64,000 nucleotides of DNA from Solibacillus silvestris_B. GTDB lineage: Bacteria > Bacillota > Bacilli > Bacillales_A > Planococcaceae. Where the stretch lies: the NCBI RefSeq assembly GCF_051967575.1, contig NZ_JBQCJW010000010.1:1-64000 (forward strand), read 5' to 3'. Position numbers and translations under genes: made by a program. Below are positions 1 to 7,446 of the stretch, piece by piece; the first letter of the stretch is position 1, and each line of letters opens with the position of its first letter. The notes under the pieces were generated by a model. It worked only from the letters and a program-made list of their open reading frames with translations. It ran no database searches and had not been told where the DNA came from.

Positions 1-6
1 GGATTT

Positions 7-36
7 TAATAGAACAGATTTTGATTTTGATAGAAA
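7..36. repeat. two degenerate 21-bp-spaced TATTAGAA-like motifs
   Basis: TAATAGAA begins at 7 and TGATAGAA at 28, exactly 21 bp apart; the next base is C after the first and A after the second. Spacing and core resemble the large array near 62.0-62.5 kb. They may be the right end of a second array lying mostly outside the window. With only two imperfect copies this could be chance. Confidence 0.35.
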
Positions 37-64
37 AGTTAAGTAGCTTGATGCGACAACTATA

Positions 65-94
65 TTGACAAACACCGCTATTACTTGATATAAT
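65..94 (+). promoter_or_regulatory. sigma-A promoter of the FNT channel gene
   Basis: TTGACA (65-70) and TATAAT (89-94) are both perfect consensus hexamers with an 18-bp spacer. The promoter lies 33 bp upstream of the first gene, so that gene probably has its own strong transcript. Confidence 0.8.
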
Positions 95-126
95 TTAGTT
101 GGAAGATAAAGGGGTGTGGCAGTACA

Positions 127-906
127 ATGCAGGAAACATTTGAAGCAATCGGGGCAGTTGCAGAAAAGAAAAATAAGATTTTGCATAGAAGTGTATTTAA
201 TTATTTAATGCTCGCCTTTTTTGGAGGGTTATTTATAGGATTTGGCATGCTTGCCTTCATTGTGTTGGGAGGATTATTGTCTCCATCAGAAACACCGTTG
301 TTAAAAGTGATTCAAGCAGCGGTTTTCGGAATCGCTCTATGTATGGTCATGTTTGGAGGAGTCGACTTATTTACCGGTAATAATTTTGTTTTAGCAATCG
401 GAGCACTGGAAAAAAAGATAGGCTGGTTTGAGGTAGTGAAGATTTGGACAGTCAGTTATAGCGGAAATTTTGCTGGTGCATACTTTTGCGCATCGTTATT
501 TTTTATGACAGGCTATGTTGTCGATGATTTGGCGGTGTACGTGGAAAAAGTGGCAATTGCAAAAATTTCGGGTTCGGCTACTGAATTATTGTTCCGGGGT
601 ATTTTTTGTAATGTGCTTGTATGTTTAGCGGTTTGGTGTACATATCGCGCAAAGAGCGAAGTCGCAAAAATATTGCTTATCTTTTGCTGTATCTTCCCGT
701 TCATATTGGCAGGTTTTGAACATTGTATAGCTAATATGATGCTCTTTTCGCTTGCAATGATGATTCCGCACAGCGATATGATTTCTATCAATGGAGCCAT
801 GCATAATCTAGTTCCTGTAACAGCAGGAAATATTATAGGAGGCGCCGTTATTTTAGGTCTCGGTCTTTGGCTAACTGAGTGGGGGCGCAATATCACGAAG
901 GAATAG
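127..906 (+). CDS. formate/nitrite transporter (FNT) family channel
   Basis: A 259-aa integral membrane protein of the FNT family, pentameric channels that move formate, nitrite or related small monocarboxylates. The length and about six hydrophobic helices are typical. Glycine-rich helices are visible near residues 25-50, 70-90 (with GGVDLFTGNN, the conserved FNT stretch after helix 2) and at the C-terminus (NIIGGAVILGLG). The ATG at 127 follows a GGGGTG Shine-Dalgarno (SD) with rather long spacing, under its own consensus promoter. No formate-metabolism or nitrite-reductase gene is adjacent, so the substrate cannot be assigned from context. The family call is secure; the substrate is unknown. 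Confidence 0.88.
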   Translation: MQETFEAIGAVAEKKNKILHRSVFNYLMLAFFGGLFIGFGMLAFIVLGGLLSPSETPLLKVIQAAVFGIALCMVMFGGVDLFTGNNFVLAIGALEKKIGWFEVVKIWTVSYSGNFAGAYFCASLFFMTGYVVDDLAVYVEKVAIAKISGSATELLFRGIFCNVLVCLAVWCTYRAKSEVAKILLIFCCIFPFILAGFEHCIANMMLFSLAMMIPHSDMISINGAMHNLVPVTAGNIIGGAVILGLGLWLTEWGRNITKE

Positions 907-1010
907 CATGTTGCATTAATCTGCTATTAGAAATTATCCGCCTGCATGAACTTGTTTAAAAGTTGGAACTATGCCACTATAAAGGAGATGAATGACTGGA
1001 GGTTACATAA

Positions 1011-1346
1011 ATGGAACAATTACCAAAATGCCCGGAATGCGGGTCGGAGTATACGTACGAGGATGGTCAAAACTATGTATGCCCAGAATGCGCGCATGAA
1101 TGGGCCCAATCGGAGGAAACGATTGAAGAAGGATTGGTCGTCCGCGATGCAAACGGCAACCTTTTAACTGACGGGGATACCGTTACAGTAATTAAAGATT
1201 TAAAAGTAAAAGGGAGCTCCTCAACACTGAAAATCGGGACACGTGTAAAAAACATCCGTCTTGTAGAGGGCGATCACAATATTGACTGTAAAATCGACGG
1301 CTTCGGGGCGATGAAGCTGAAATCGGAATTCGTAAAGAAAAATTAA
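1011..1346 (+). CDS. yjdM: YjdM/PhnA-type zinc-ribbon protein
   Basis: A 111-aa small protein with an N-terminal zinc ribbon (CPEC at about residues 8-11 and CPEC at about 24-27) followed by a beta-rich PhnA domain. The family is often annotated as alkylphosphonate utilisation protein PhnA, but it does not belong to the C-P lyase pathway and its exact role is uncertain. The ATG follows a GGAGGT SD with 6-nt spacing. It is followed at once by a strong terminator shared with the convergent prsA. Length matches the family. The family call is confident; the function is open. Confidence 0.85.
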   Translation: MEQLPKCPECGSEYTYEDGQNYVCPECAHEWAQSEETIEEGLVVRDANGNLLTDGDTVTVIKDLKVKGSSSTLKIGTRVKNIRLVEGDHNIDCKIDGFGAMKLKSEFVKKN

Positions 1347-1386
1347 AAAATGCGAGACCCATATCTGGACGGGTCTCGCATTTTTG
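1345..1386. terminator. bidirectional terminator between yjdM and prsA
   Basis: TGCGAGACCC (1351-1360) pairs with GGGTCTCGCA (1371-1380), a 10-bp stem. An A-run on the left and a T-run on the right suit termination from both sides of this convergent pair. Confidence 0.88.
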
Positions 1387-1398
1387 CATGTCCTTCAA

Positions 1399-2247
1399 TT
1401 ATTCGGCTTTAAAACTAGTAAATGCGTCCTTTAAATCTGCATCCTTCACGTCCACTTTAGCTTCTTTAATTAACTCAGCCATTTTTGTGTTCCAATCGCC
1501 TTTAGTTGCTGCGATTGCTTCACGGATTTCCTCTTTTTTCTCTTCAAGTGTACCGTAGTCTTTAACAGCACGTTTTTCTTTCACCTGAATAATATGGTAA
1601 CCGAAATCAGATTTTACGGGCTCGCTAATTTCATCGACTTTTAAAGCATACGCAGCATCGTTAAATGCAGGAACCATCGCACCAACTGAGAACCAGCCTA
1701 ATTCCCCGCCTTTTTCAGCAGTGCCGGTATCTACAGAATTTTCTTTCGCCAATGCAGCAAAGTCTTCGCCATCTTTTAATTTTTTGACGATTTCTTTTGC
1801 AGTTTCTTCATCTTCCACTAAAATATGACGAGCATTTAATTCTTGAGAAGCTTGGTCATAATATTTTTGGATTTCTTCGTCTGTTACTTCAACATCTTTT
1901 GTTGCTTTTTCCTGTAACAATGTGAAACGAATGTTAGTTTTCAACATTTCCTCAGTCAAATTGCTTTGTGCTAAAGCAGCTTCATAGCCTTCGCCATACT
2001 GCTCTTTCACAGTCGCCAATTCTTCCTCGATTTCCTTATCTGTTACTTTGTATTTGTCATTTAAAATTTTCTCAACTACTACTTGTTGTAATAATTGGTC
2101 CCCGGCAATTTCTTTCATGGAGTTATAAAATTCTTCTTGAGTGACATCGCCCACACTCGTTGATACAACTACTTCATCTCCGGTATTACTGCATGCAGCT
2201 AAACCGATTGAAGCAGCAACTGTTAATGCAAAAAGGGTTTTTTTCAT
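1399..2247 (-). CDS. prsA: foldase lipoprotein PrsA (PpiC-type peptidyl-prolyl isomerase)
   Basis: A 282-aa extracytoplasmic lipoprotein that helps exported proteins fold after Sec translocation. The N-terminal signal peptide ends in a lipobox (GLAAC, Cys19). A SurA/PrsA-type helical N-domain covers about residues 25-130. A parvulin PpiC domain covers about 134-230, with NARHILV, the GGELGWF segment and a FGYHIIQV end. A charged C-terminal helical region closes the chaperone cradle. ATG start. Its neighbours (ScoC, YtxH protein, Hit, EcsAB) reproduce the B. subtilis yha/prsA/ecs locus. Length and domain order are normal. Confidence 0.95.
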   Translation of the reverse strand: MKKTLFALTVAASIGLAACSNTGDEVVVSTSVGDVTQEEFYNSMKEIAGDQLLQQVVVEKILNDKYKVTDKEIEEELATVKEQYGEGYEAALAQSNLTEEMLKTNIRFTLLQEKATKDVEVTDEEIQKYYDQASQELNARHILVEDEETAKEIVKKLKDGEDFAALAKENSVDTGTAEKGGELGWFSVGAMVPAFNDAAYALKVDEISEPVKSDFGYHIIQVKEKRAVKDYGTLEEKKEEIREAIAATKGDWNTKMAELIKEAKVDVKDADLKDAFTSFKAE

Positions 2248-2386
2248 TTTAATACGCTCCTAACTTAACTTTAATGCAATTGTAACTATAACATAAACGT
2301 TTTAAAAACAAAATGGTTGCACGTTAGTAATGCCTATGTTTTGCAAAAGCGAGTGCATACGATATTGAGAGAAGGGAGGTGGCAGC

Positions 2387-2491
2387 ATGGGTGGCGGAGG
2401 CTATAATGGCGGCGGCTATGGCTCTGGATTCGCGTTGTTGGTTGTATTGTTTATCTTGTTGATTATTGTAGGCGCAGCGTTTATTTATTAA
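2387..2491 (+). CDS. YjcZ-family small spore-associated protein
   Basis: A 34-aa ORF with a Gly/Tyr-rich start (MGGGGYNGGGYGSGFAL) followed by a hydrophobic segment ending GAAFIY. This is the hallmark of the YjcZ/YhcN-like small sporulation membrane proteins. An excellent SD (GAAGGGAGGT) lies 6 nt before the ATG, and a strong terminator follows 27 bp after the stop. A sporulation-type -10 candidate (CATACGAT, 2356-2363) lies just upstream, although no good -35 is seen. It is on the opposite strand to its flanking genes and stands alone as a monocistron. The product is probably a coat or forespore membrane peptide of unknown role. Confidence 0.85.
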   Translation: MGGGGYNGGGYGSGFALLVVLFILLIIVGAAFIY

Positions 2492-2518
2492 GCAATACTT
2501 AATAAATAATGCCAAGTC

Positions 2519-2562
2519 AAAGGTGATAAAAATCGGTTTTTTTCGGTTTTTATCACCTTTCC
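2519..2562. terminator. rho-independent terminator after the YjcZ-type gene
   Basis: AAAGGTGATAAAAA pairs with TTTTTATCACCTTT around a T-rich loop. It is symmetric and can also end minus-strand transcripts from the right. Confidence 0.85.
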
Positions 2563-2593
2563 TATTTCTGGATGCAGCATGAAGAACTACAAT

Positions 2594-2779
2594 TTAAACT
2601 GCAAGCAATACTTCTACGTACAAGCTCACAAGCAAAATCGTAATTAGTACATTAATCGTACGGAAAATTTTCGGTTGTTTTTCTTCTGGAATTTCACGTC
2701 GACTGCATAGTGCGGCAGTCATTCGATTTATTTGGAATAAGTATATTACTGAAAATAAAATGACAACGAGTAGTAACAA
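2594..2779 (-). CDS. small membrane protein, unknown
   Basis: A 61-aa protein with two hydrophobic segments (about residues 1-17 and 43-61) around a short basic/acidic loop (CSRREIPEEKQPK). The start is a TTG with a very good SD (GGGGAGG, 7-nt spacing), which supports translation. It lies downstream of and co-oriented with the next membrane protein gene, 33 bp away, so the two may be co-transcribed. No family was recognised. A two-helix membrane peptide is the most that can be said. Confidence 0.65.
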   Translation of the reverse strand: MLLLVVILFSVIYLFQINRMTAALCSRREIPEEKQPKIFRTINVLITILLVSLYVEVLLAV

Positions 2780-2812
2780 ATTTATTCCTCCCCTCTAAAG
2801 CGTCAATAAAAA

Positions 2813-3355
2813 CTAAAAATCAAGCGGCACTAAAATTTCATATCCTCTTGGCGTCTCTTCAATTATAGCATTGTTTGGTGCAGACATTAAATTTTTCACA
2901 TATAAAAAATCCATTAAACAAATACTGCAGTGAAATGCGAGCAGTACACCAAAATAATGCGCATATTGCGGAGTTAAAAAGCCACCGACTAACAAGCCTG
3001 TATTTATTGCGAAAAAAGGTGTTAGCAATGCGAAAATATAAGAACGTTTCGGAATGCCGTTTTGCAGGCGCATATGAATAATCGGAATAAAATAATATTG
3101 TATTTTAAAACGGAATATGAGCGATTTTTTATATTGTAATAATGCGATATAATGTAAAAATTTATGCATAGGATAAATAAACGGCATTATAAAGAAAACT
3201 AACCATAAATAGCGGTCATTATGCTTACCGGTAAAATTAAAACTAAATGCAATGTATGAAAAGCAAAAAACCAGCACGAAAAGAATCAAAGCAAGTAAAT
3301 AAAGTCTTGTCGTGCCGTATTCCCGTTCAATATTAATCGTCTTCCAACAATGCAT
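2813..3355 (-). CDS. DUF3267-like multi-pass membrane protein
   Basis: A 180-aa protein with about four hydrophobic helices (residues 20-40, 50-68, 108-125, 132-150), resembling the DUF3267 family (putative membrane zincin peptidases) found near prsA/scoC in Bacillales. The segment corresponding to the HExxH zinc motif reads HKFLH at about residues 64-68. It keeps both His but has Lys where the catalytic Glu would be, so metallopeptidase activity is doubtful. The ATG lies at 3355 on the minus strand. Gene context supports a yhaJ-like position, but the name is not certain. Function unknown. Confidence 0.7.
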   Translation of the reverse strand: MHCWKTINIEREYGTTRLYLLALILFVLVFCFSYIAFSFNFTGKHNDRYLWLVFFIMPFIYPMHKFLHYIALLQYKKSLIFRFKIQYYFIPIIHMRLQNGIPKRSYIFALLTPFFAINTGLLVGGFLTPQYAHYFGVLLAFHCSICLMDFLYVKNLMSAPNNAIIEETPRGYEILVPLDF

Positions 3356-3396
3356 GAAAAATCCCCCTAAAACGTAATGGAAAAGGTTCTACTATG

Positions 3397-3555
3397 TTAT
3401 TCCATTAAATGATACATATTTAACATTAAGCTAACTATAATGAAAGACAAAAGAAATGTCATCAAAATAAATTGACGACATTTCTTTGATTTATATAATG
3501 TTGGTTTTCGCAAAGGAGCATGGCTCACCTGGAAGGAACCGCCTCCATATTTCAT
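3397..3555 (-). CDS. possible 52-aa membrane peptide downstream of scoC
   Basis: An ORF starting MKYGGGSFQVSHAPL with a basic patch (KPTLYKSKKCRQ) and one C-terminal transmembrane-like helix, ending at 3397. Amino-acid composition looks protein-like and the topology (basic cytoplasmic part, then helix) is sensible. No convincing SD precedes the ATG. An 11-bp hairpin inside the ORF (3450-3487) may instead be the scoC terminator. The two readings compete, so this is only a candidate. Confidence 0.25.
   Translation of the reverse strand: MKYGGGSFQVSHAPLRKPTLYKSKKCRQFILMTFLLSFIIVSLMLNMYHLME
3450..3487 (-). terminator. hairpin downstream of scoC, possible terminator
   Basis: AAAGAAATGTC (3450-3460) pairs perfectly with GACATTTCTTT (3477-3487). 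On the minus strand the stem is followed by a T-rich stretch. It lies 107 bp past the scoC stop and may terminate scoC. Confidence 0.45.
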
Positions 3556-3593
3556 TGCATAATCAATTCTATTAAAAGTTTTATATAGAAAAT

Positions 3594-4160
3594 TTAAGTT
3601 GTGGTAGGGATAGTTGGTTTACCCGATTCATCCAATGTTTCTTTGAAGTTGAAAAAAGAGCGCTCGAAAATTTCGATGAAGTCATCCCCGTAAATATTGC
3701 GGATAACGGCCATTACATCCAAAAATTCAGGGAAACGCCCATAAAGTTCCTTTAATGGCAATGCGCCCAATAAAATAGAATGCTCTGTATCGTGATAATG
3801 TTCGTACATACGTAAAATCAGTTCAGAGCCTTTATCTGTTAGCTCGACATATGTATTACGCTTGTCTTCATCACGTTTTGAGAAAGTCAGTAATCCGCGT
3901 TCTTCCAATTTTTTCGAAAAGTTGAAAGCGGTAGATACATGCATGACGCCGAATTTAGCTACATCCGAAATCGAGGCGCCTTTCAAGTGATATGAAATCC
4001 ATAAAATATGATGTTCATTAATGTTTAAATCGAAAGGTTTAATCCATGTTTGCCAATCTTTTTCGATAGCTTTCCAAAGAGCTTTCGATAGCTGTGCGAC
4101 CCTTTGGCTAAATAGCATAGCCTCTCTTTGCGAGTATAAATCTTCTGTCAAAGCAATCAC
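3594..4160 (-). CDS. scoC: transition-state regulator ScoC (Hpr), MarR family
   Basis: A 188-aa winged-helix regulator of the MarR family. In B. subtilis this protein represses exoproteases, peptide transport and sporulation genes during the transition state. The central DNA-binding part (GASISDVAKFGVMHVSTAFNF, about residues 60-82) and the wing (TFSKRDEDKRNTYVELT, about 92-110) are clear. The extended helical C-terminus (PEFLDVMAVIRNIYGDDF) is specific to Hpr rather than generic MarR proteins. ATG start. It sits between the membrane protein genes and the YtxH gene, as in B. subtilis. Length is slightly under that of B. subtilis Hpr. Confidence 0.93.
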   Translation of the reverse strand: MIALTEDLYSQREAMLFSQRVAQLSKALWKAIEKDWQTWIKPFDLNINEHHILWISYHLKGASISDVAKFGVMHVSTAFNFSKKLEERGLLTFSKRDEDKRNTYVELTDKGSELILRMYEHYHDTEHSILLGALPLKELYGRFPEFLDVMAVIRNIYGDDFIEIFERSFFNFKETLDESGKPTIPTTT

Positions 4161-4338
4161 CTTCTTCTTTCATTTAGCATTTTAAAATTATTATAGCAAT
4201 AAAAGAAAAAACTTTAAAGTTAGAAAAATTGAATAATTAAACATTGACTGAAATATACTAAAAAAAGATATTTTTGGGATTGAATTGGCTTTTTTTATAA
4301 TAATATATAGGGCTAAAAAACTATAGGTGAATAGTTGT

Positions 4339-4710
4339 TCATTCTTTGGTATTTTTGTTTGAGGGGATATTCTTCTCGATTTCATTTATAGAATTCTGTA
4401 AATTTTCGATTTCTTGTTTCAGTCTTGTCGTTTCAGGCTCGATTTCTGTTTTGAAAGTTGTTAAATCATCCTTTAATTCATTTATTATACTAGGCATATT
4501 ATTTTGTGCTTCAGCCTTTAATGTTGTAATCGATTGTTTTACATTATTTAATTCATTTTGAACTTCTTGGAATTTGGATTTTGCAATTCTTGTGTTTGAT
4601 AAAATGTTTTGTCTTAGTTGTGTGCCTGTCTGCGGCGTGGAAAATAATATAGCTGCTACACCGCCTGCTAATCCCGTTGTGACACCTAAAAGAAATGATT
4701 TTGCTTTCAT
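4339..4710 (-). CDS. YtxH-domain protein
   Basis: A 123-aa protein starting MKAKSFLLGVTTGLAGGVAAILFSTPQTG. This is the glycine-rich transmembrane start of YtxH-domain proteins, with the usual STPxxGxxLR motif. The rest is an amphipathic helix or coiled coil rich in K, E, Q and N. The reading frame extends further upstream to 4782, but the start at 4710 has the conserved N-terminus and a GGGGG SD 8 nt upstream. It corresponds in position to yhaH of B. subtilis, between scoC and hit. Role unknown; probably an envelope-associated stress protein. Confidence 0.82.
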   Translation of the reverse strand: MKAKSFLLGVTTGLAGGVAAILFSTPQTGTQLRQNILSNTRIAKSKFQEVQNELNNVKQSITTLKAEAQNNMPSIINELKDDLTTFKTEIEPETTRLKQEIENLQNSINEIEKNIPSNKNTKE

Positions 4711-4835
4711 AATGAGAACCCCCGCTTTATTTATTATTTTCGTTATCCAAATCTTTTTCCGGATTTTCCATCCATTAAACATGGAAAGGACAAGATGTGG
4801 TCTATCTATGGAAAAGGTTTACTGAAAAATAGTTC

Positions 4836-4876
4836 AAATAAAAACCAGCATTTTCTGCTGTGAAAAAGATGCTGGT
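4836..4876 (-). terminator. terminator of hit
   Basis: ACCAGCAT (4844-4851) pairs with ATGCTGGT (4869-4876). Read on the minus strand, the stem is followed by TTTTTATTT. It lies 30 bp beyond the hit stop codon. Confidence 0.75.
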
Positions 4877-4906
4877 AATGAAGTTTTCATCCATCGATGT
4901 ATATGA

Positions 4907-5326
4907 TTATAAATATGCTTTAATTTGTTCTGAAATAGTTGTAAGAACATCCGCAGGAAACTCTTGTTGGCGACTATTCCATTCAACTTCTAAGCCATCC
5001 GTTTCATCATAGCGCGGAACGAAATGAAGATGGTAATGGAAAATTGTTTGGCCTGCAGCTGCACCATTATTGTTAATTGTGTTCATCCCGACTGGATTAA
5101 ATGCCGCTTTAATCGCATTTGCGACTTTCGGGGCTGCTGCGTATAAATTACGTGCAACTTCCTCAGGCATTTCAAATAAATCTTTGCAATGTGTTTTAGG
5201 AATTAATAATGTATGGCCTTTTGTTAATGGCGCAATATCCATAAACGCGAAAACATGGTCATCCTCATATACTTTTATACTTGGGATTTCTCCTGCAATA
5301 ATTTTGCAAAATAAGCAATCACTCAT
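4907..5326 (-). CDS. hit: Hit, histidine-triad nucleotide hydrolase
   Basis: A 139-aa HIT-superfamily purine-nucleotide phosphoramidase/hydrolase. The catalytic triad HYHLH is at residues 97-101. Zinc-ligand Cys4 and Cys7 (CLFC) and His46 are present, as in the PKCI/HINT-like subgroup of Gram-positives. The NNNGAAAGQTIFHYHLH block is diagnostic. ATG start. It is divergent from ecsA with a 170-bp shared upstream region, the same arrangement as in B. subtilis. Length is normal (about 140 aa). The physiological substrate is not established. Confidence 0.93.
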   Translation of the reverse strand: MSDCLFCKIIAGEIPSIKVYEDDHVFAFMDIAPLTKGHTLLIPKTHCKDLFEMPEEVARNLYAAAPKVANAIKAAFNPVGMNTINNNGAAAGQTIFHYHLHFVPRYDETDGLEVEWNSRQQEFPADVLTTISEQIKAYL

Positions 5327-5496
5327 CGTTGTTTTTCGCTCCTTTTCATTTATTTTCCTTTATTTTATCATAGATTATTTGGAAAACTACCTTATATTGA
5401 GGAATTGCCGTACGCTAATAGAAATGATTGATACATTCAGTGTTCAACTTCATAAGCTTTTGATAAACTTAATTTTAGAAAAGAGGAGTGACGACT

Positions 5497-6246
5497 GTGA
5501 CAATTTTACAACTGCAAAATGTAACAGGGGGCTATACAAGAAAGCCTGTTATTGAAGACTTATCATTTGAGATCAATAAAGGGGAGCTTGTTGGGTTAAT
5601 CGGATTGAATGGCGCGGGGAAGAGTACGACGATTAAGCATATTATCGGCACGCTCTTGCCGCGTTCAGGCGAAATCCGCTTAAACGGTGTGACGTTAAAA
5701 GAAAATTTGGACAAGTACCGATCAAGCTTCTCCTATATTCCGGAAACACCTGTATTATATGAAGAATTGACATTGAAAGAGCATTTGCAATTAACCGCAA
5801 TGGCATATGGATTAGATGAGAAAACATTGAATGAGCGTTCGGGAAGTTTATTGAAAGAGTTTAGGATGGAAAAACGTTTGAATTGGTTTCCATCGCATTT
5901 CTCAAAAGGGATGCGCCAAAAAGTGATGATCATGTGCGCGTTTTTAGTCAATCCGAGCCTTTATATTATTGATGAGCCATTCGTTGGTCTTGATCCGCTC
6001 GGTATTCAGTCATTGCTCGATCAAATGGATGTAAAGAAGCGTGCAGGTGCATCGATTTTAATGTCGACACATATTTTATCGACAGCCGAAAAGCATTGTG
6101 ACCGTATCATCTTGCTGCATGAAGGCCGTGTACGGGCACAAGGGACGATGGACGATTTGCGAAAAGCGTTCAACATGCCGTCTGCGACATTGGATGATTT
6201 GTATATTGCGATGACAAAGGAGCAGGACAATGAACAACATGCATAA
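5497..6246 (+). CDS. ecsA: ABC transporter ATPase EcsA
   Basis: A 249-aa ATP-binding subunit of the Ecs exporter, which in B. subtilis affects secretion, competence and intramembrane proteolysis by RasP. Walker A is GLNGAGKST (about residues 40-48), the signature region is SKGMRQKV, Walker B is LYIIDEPFVGLDP, and a switch His is in STHILSTAEKH. A GTG at 5488 is in frame, but it overlaps the SD (GAGGAG, 5483-5488). The GTG at 5497 has 8-nt spacing and is preferred. It overlaps ecsB by 17 bp, so translation is probably coupled. ecsC is not present downstream. Confidence 0.93.
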   Translation: MTILQLQNVTGGYTRKPVIEDLSFEINKGELVGLIGLNGAGKSTTIKHIIGTLLPRSGEIRLNGVTLKENLDKYRSSFSYIPETPVLYEELTLKEHLQLTAMAYGLDEKTLNERSGSLLKEFRMEKRLNWFPSHFSKGMRQKVMIMCAFLVNPSLYIIDEPFVGLDPLGIQSLLDQMDVKKRAGASILMSTHILSTAEKHCDRIILLHEGRVRAQGTMDDLRKAFNMPSATLDDLYIAMTKEQDNEQHA

Positions 6247-7408
6247 TGTATGGGCTAAGCGCTTCGAGCATTACATCGGCGAAGTGATGAAATATATGCG
6301 CTTCGTCTTTACAGGGCATATTGCGATTGTCCTCGTTTTTATCGTCGGGGCAGGGGGATATCAATACAGTGAATGGCTGAAGGTCGTGCAGCCCGATTTT
6401 CCGGCAGAATGGCTCATTGCCGTTATAGTAGGGGGCTTAGTTGCATTCAGTCGACCGGTCACATTACTGAAAGAACCGGACCAAGTTTACTTACTGCCAT
6501 TGGAAAGCCAGATGCCGAACTATTTCAAAAAGGCGATGAACTGGACATTTTGGTCACAGCTGTTAGTGCCGGTTGTTCTTTATATAATAGCGATTCCGTT
6601 ATTGAAAGAGGTTACGACACTTAGCGCAGCGGAAATTTGGCTGACTGCTGCATTTATCGCAGTTTTAAAATTTATTAATGTTCGCGCGGAATTTAATTAC
6701 CGTTATGCGAATCGCGGGAATGCCATAATACTCGACCGCTTTGTACGGGCAATCGTGTCGATTATCGGAATCCAAATGACCTTGGCAGACGGTTTGCTAG
6801 GCATCGTATTTCTTATTATGATGGCTTATTATACGTTTGCATTGAAAAGGAAAGTGCAAAATAACCCTGTGCCATATGAACATTTTATTAAACTCGAGCA
6901 AAACCGCATGATGCGTTTTTACCGTTTTGCCAACTACTTCACAGATGTACCGCATTTAAAAGGTTCTGTGAAACGACGTGCATGGTTGGATATCGCGTAT
7001 AAGACGATTGCTTATAAAAAGGAAAATACGCAAGCTTACCTAATATACCGCACGTTTATCCGAACAGACGACCATTTTTATTTATGGGTGCGATTAACAG
7101 CGATTTCAGCCGTTATTGCAATGTTTATTACAATACCTTTTGTAACATGGATTGTTGTTGGTGCATTGGCGTTTGCGACGACATTGCAGCTTAAATATGC
7201 CCTTATGTCTGCGGGGGACTTCCGAATGGACATGCTATATCCAATTCCCCGTGATACGAGAAAGCAGGCGGTGGCAAAATTGCTTCGCCAACTGAGTTTT
7301 GTACAGGCAATCATTGTGACATTATGTGCAGTAACGCAGCCCCAATTTTATATTGCTCCAATTGTAATAATTGCTGTAAGTGAATTAACGATGCGCATGT
7401 CCAAATAA
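6230..7408 (+). CDS. ecsB: ABC transporter permease EcsB
   Basis: A 392-aa membrane subunit partnering EcsA. Hydrophobic segments group near residues 25-45, 57-70, 100-122, 130-145, 175-200, 285-325 and 365-385, the usual pattern of EcsB with a polar middle loop. The ATG overlaps the end of ecsA and follows an AGGAG SD inside it. The gene ends at a strong terminator, so the operon here is only ecsAB; the third gene ecsC of B. subtilis is missing at this site. The family is secure. The transported substrate is unknown in any species to my knowledge. Confidence 0.92.
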   Translation: MNNMHNVWAKRFEHYIGEVMKYMRFVFTGHIAIVLVFIVGAGGYQYSEWLKVVQPDFPAEWLIAVIVGGLVAFSRPVTLLKEPDQVYLLPLESQMPNYFKKAMNWTFWSQLLVPVVLYIIAIPLLKEVTTLSAAEIWLTAAFIAVLKFINVRAEFNYRYANRGNAIILDRFVRAIVSIIGIQMTLADGLLGIVFLIMMAYYTFALKRKVQNNPVPYEHFIKLEQNRMMRFYRFANYFTDVPHLKGSVKRRAWLDIAYKTIAYKKENTQAYLIYRTFIRTDDHFYLWVRLTAISAVIAMFITIPFVTWIVVGALAFATTLQLKYALMSAGDFRMDMLYPIPRDTRKQAVAKLLRQLSFVQAIIVTLCAVTQPQFYIAPIVIIAVSELTMRMSK

Positions 7409-7414
7409 AAAAGG

Positions 7415-7446
7415 GGTAGTTAGCAATCTCGCTAACTACCTTATTT
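7415..7446. terminator. terminator between ecsB and the flagellin gene
   Basis: GGTAGTTAGC (7416-7425 region) pairs with GCTAACTACC (7431-7440), followed by TTATTTTC on the plus strand and preceded by an A-run. It serves the convergent ecsAB and flagellin transcripts. Confidence 0.85.

Noticed and set aside
946..1167. 73-aa frame overlapping yjdM
   Set aside because: Wrong frame relative to the zinc-ribbon protein; no SD or protein-like character.
2324..2515. 63-aa minus-strand frame
   Set aside because: It is the reverse of the YjcZ-type gene at 2387-2491, which has a perfect SD and family sequence.
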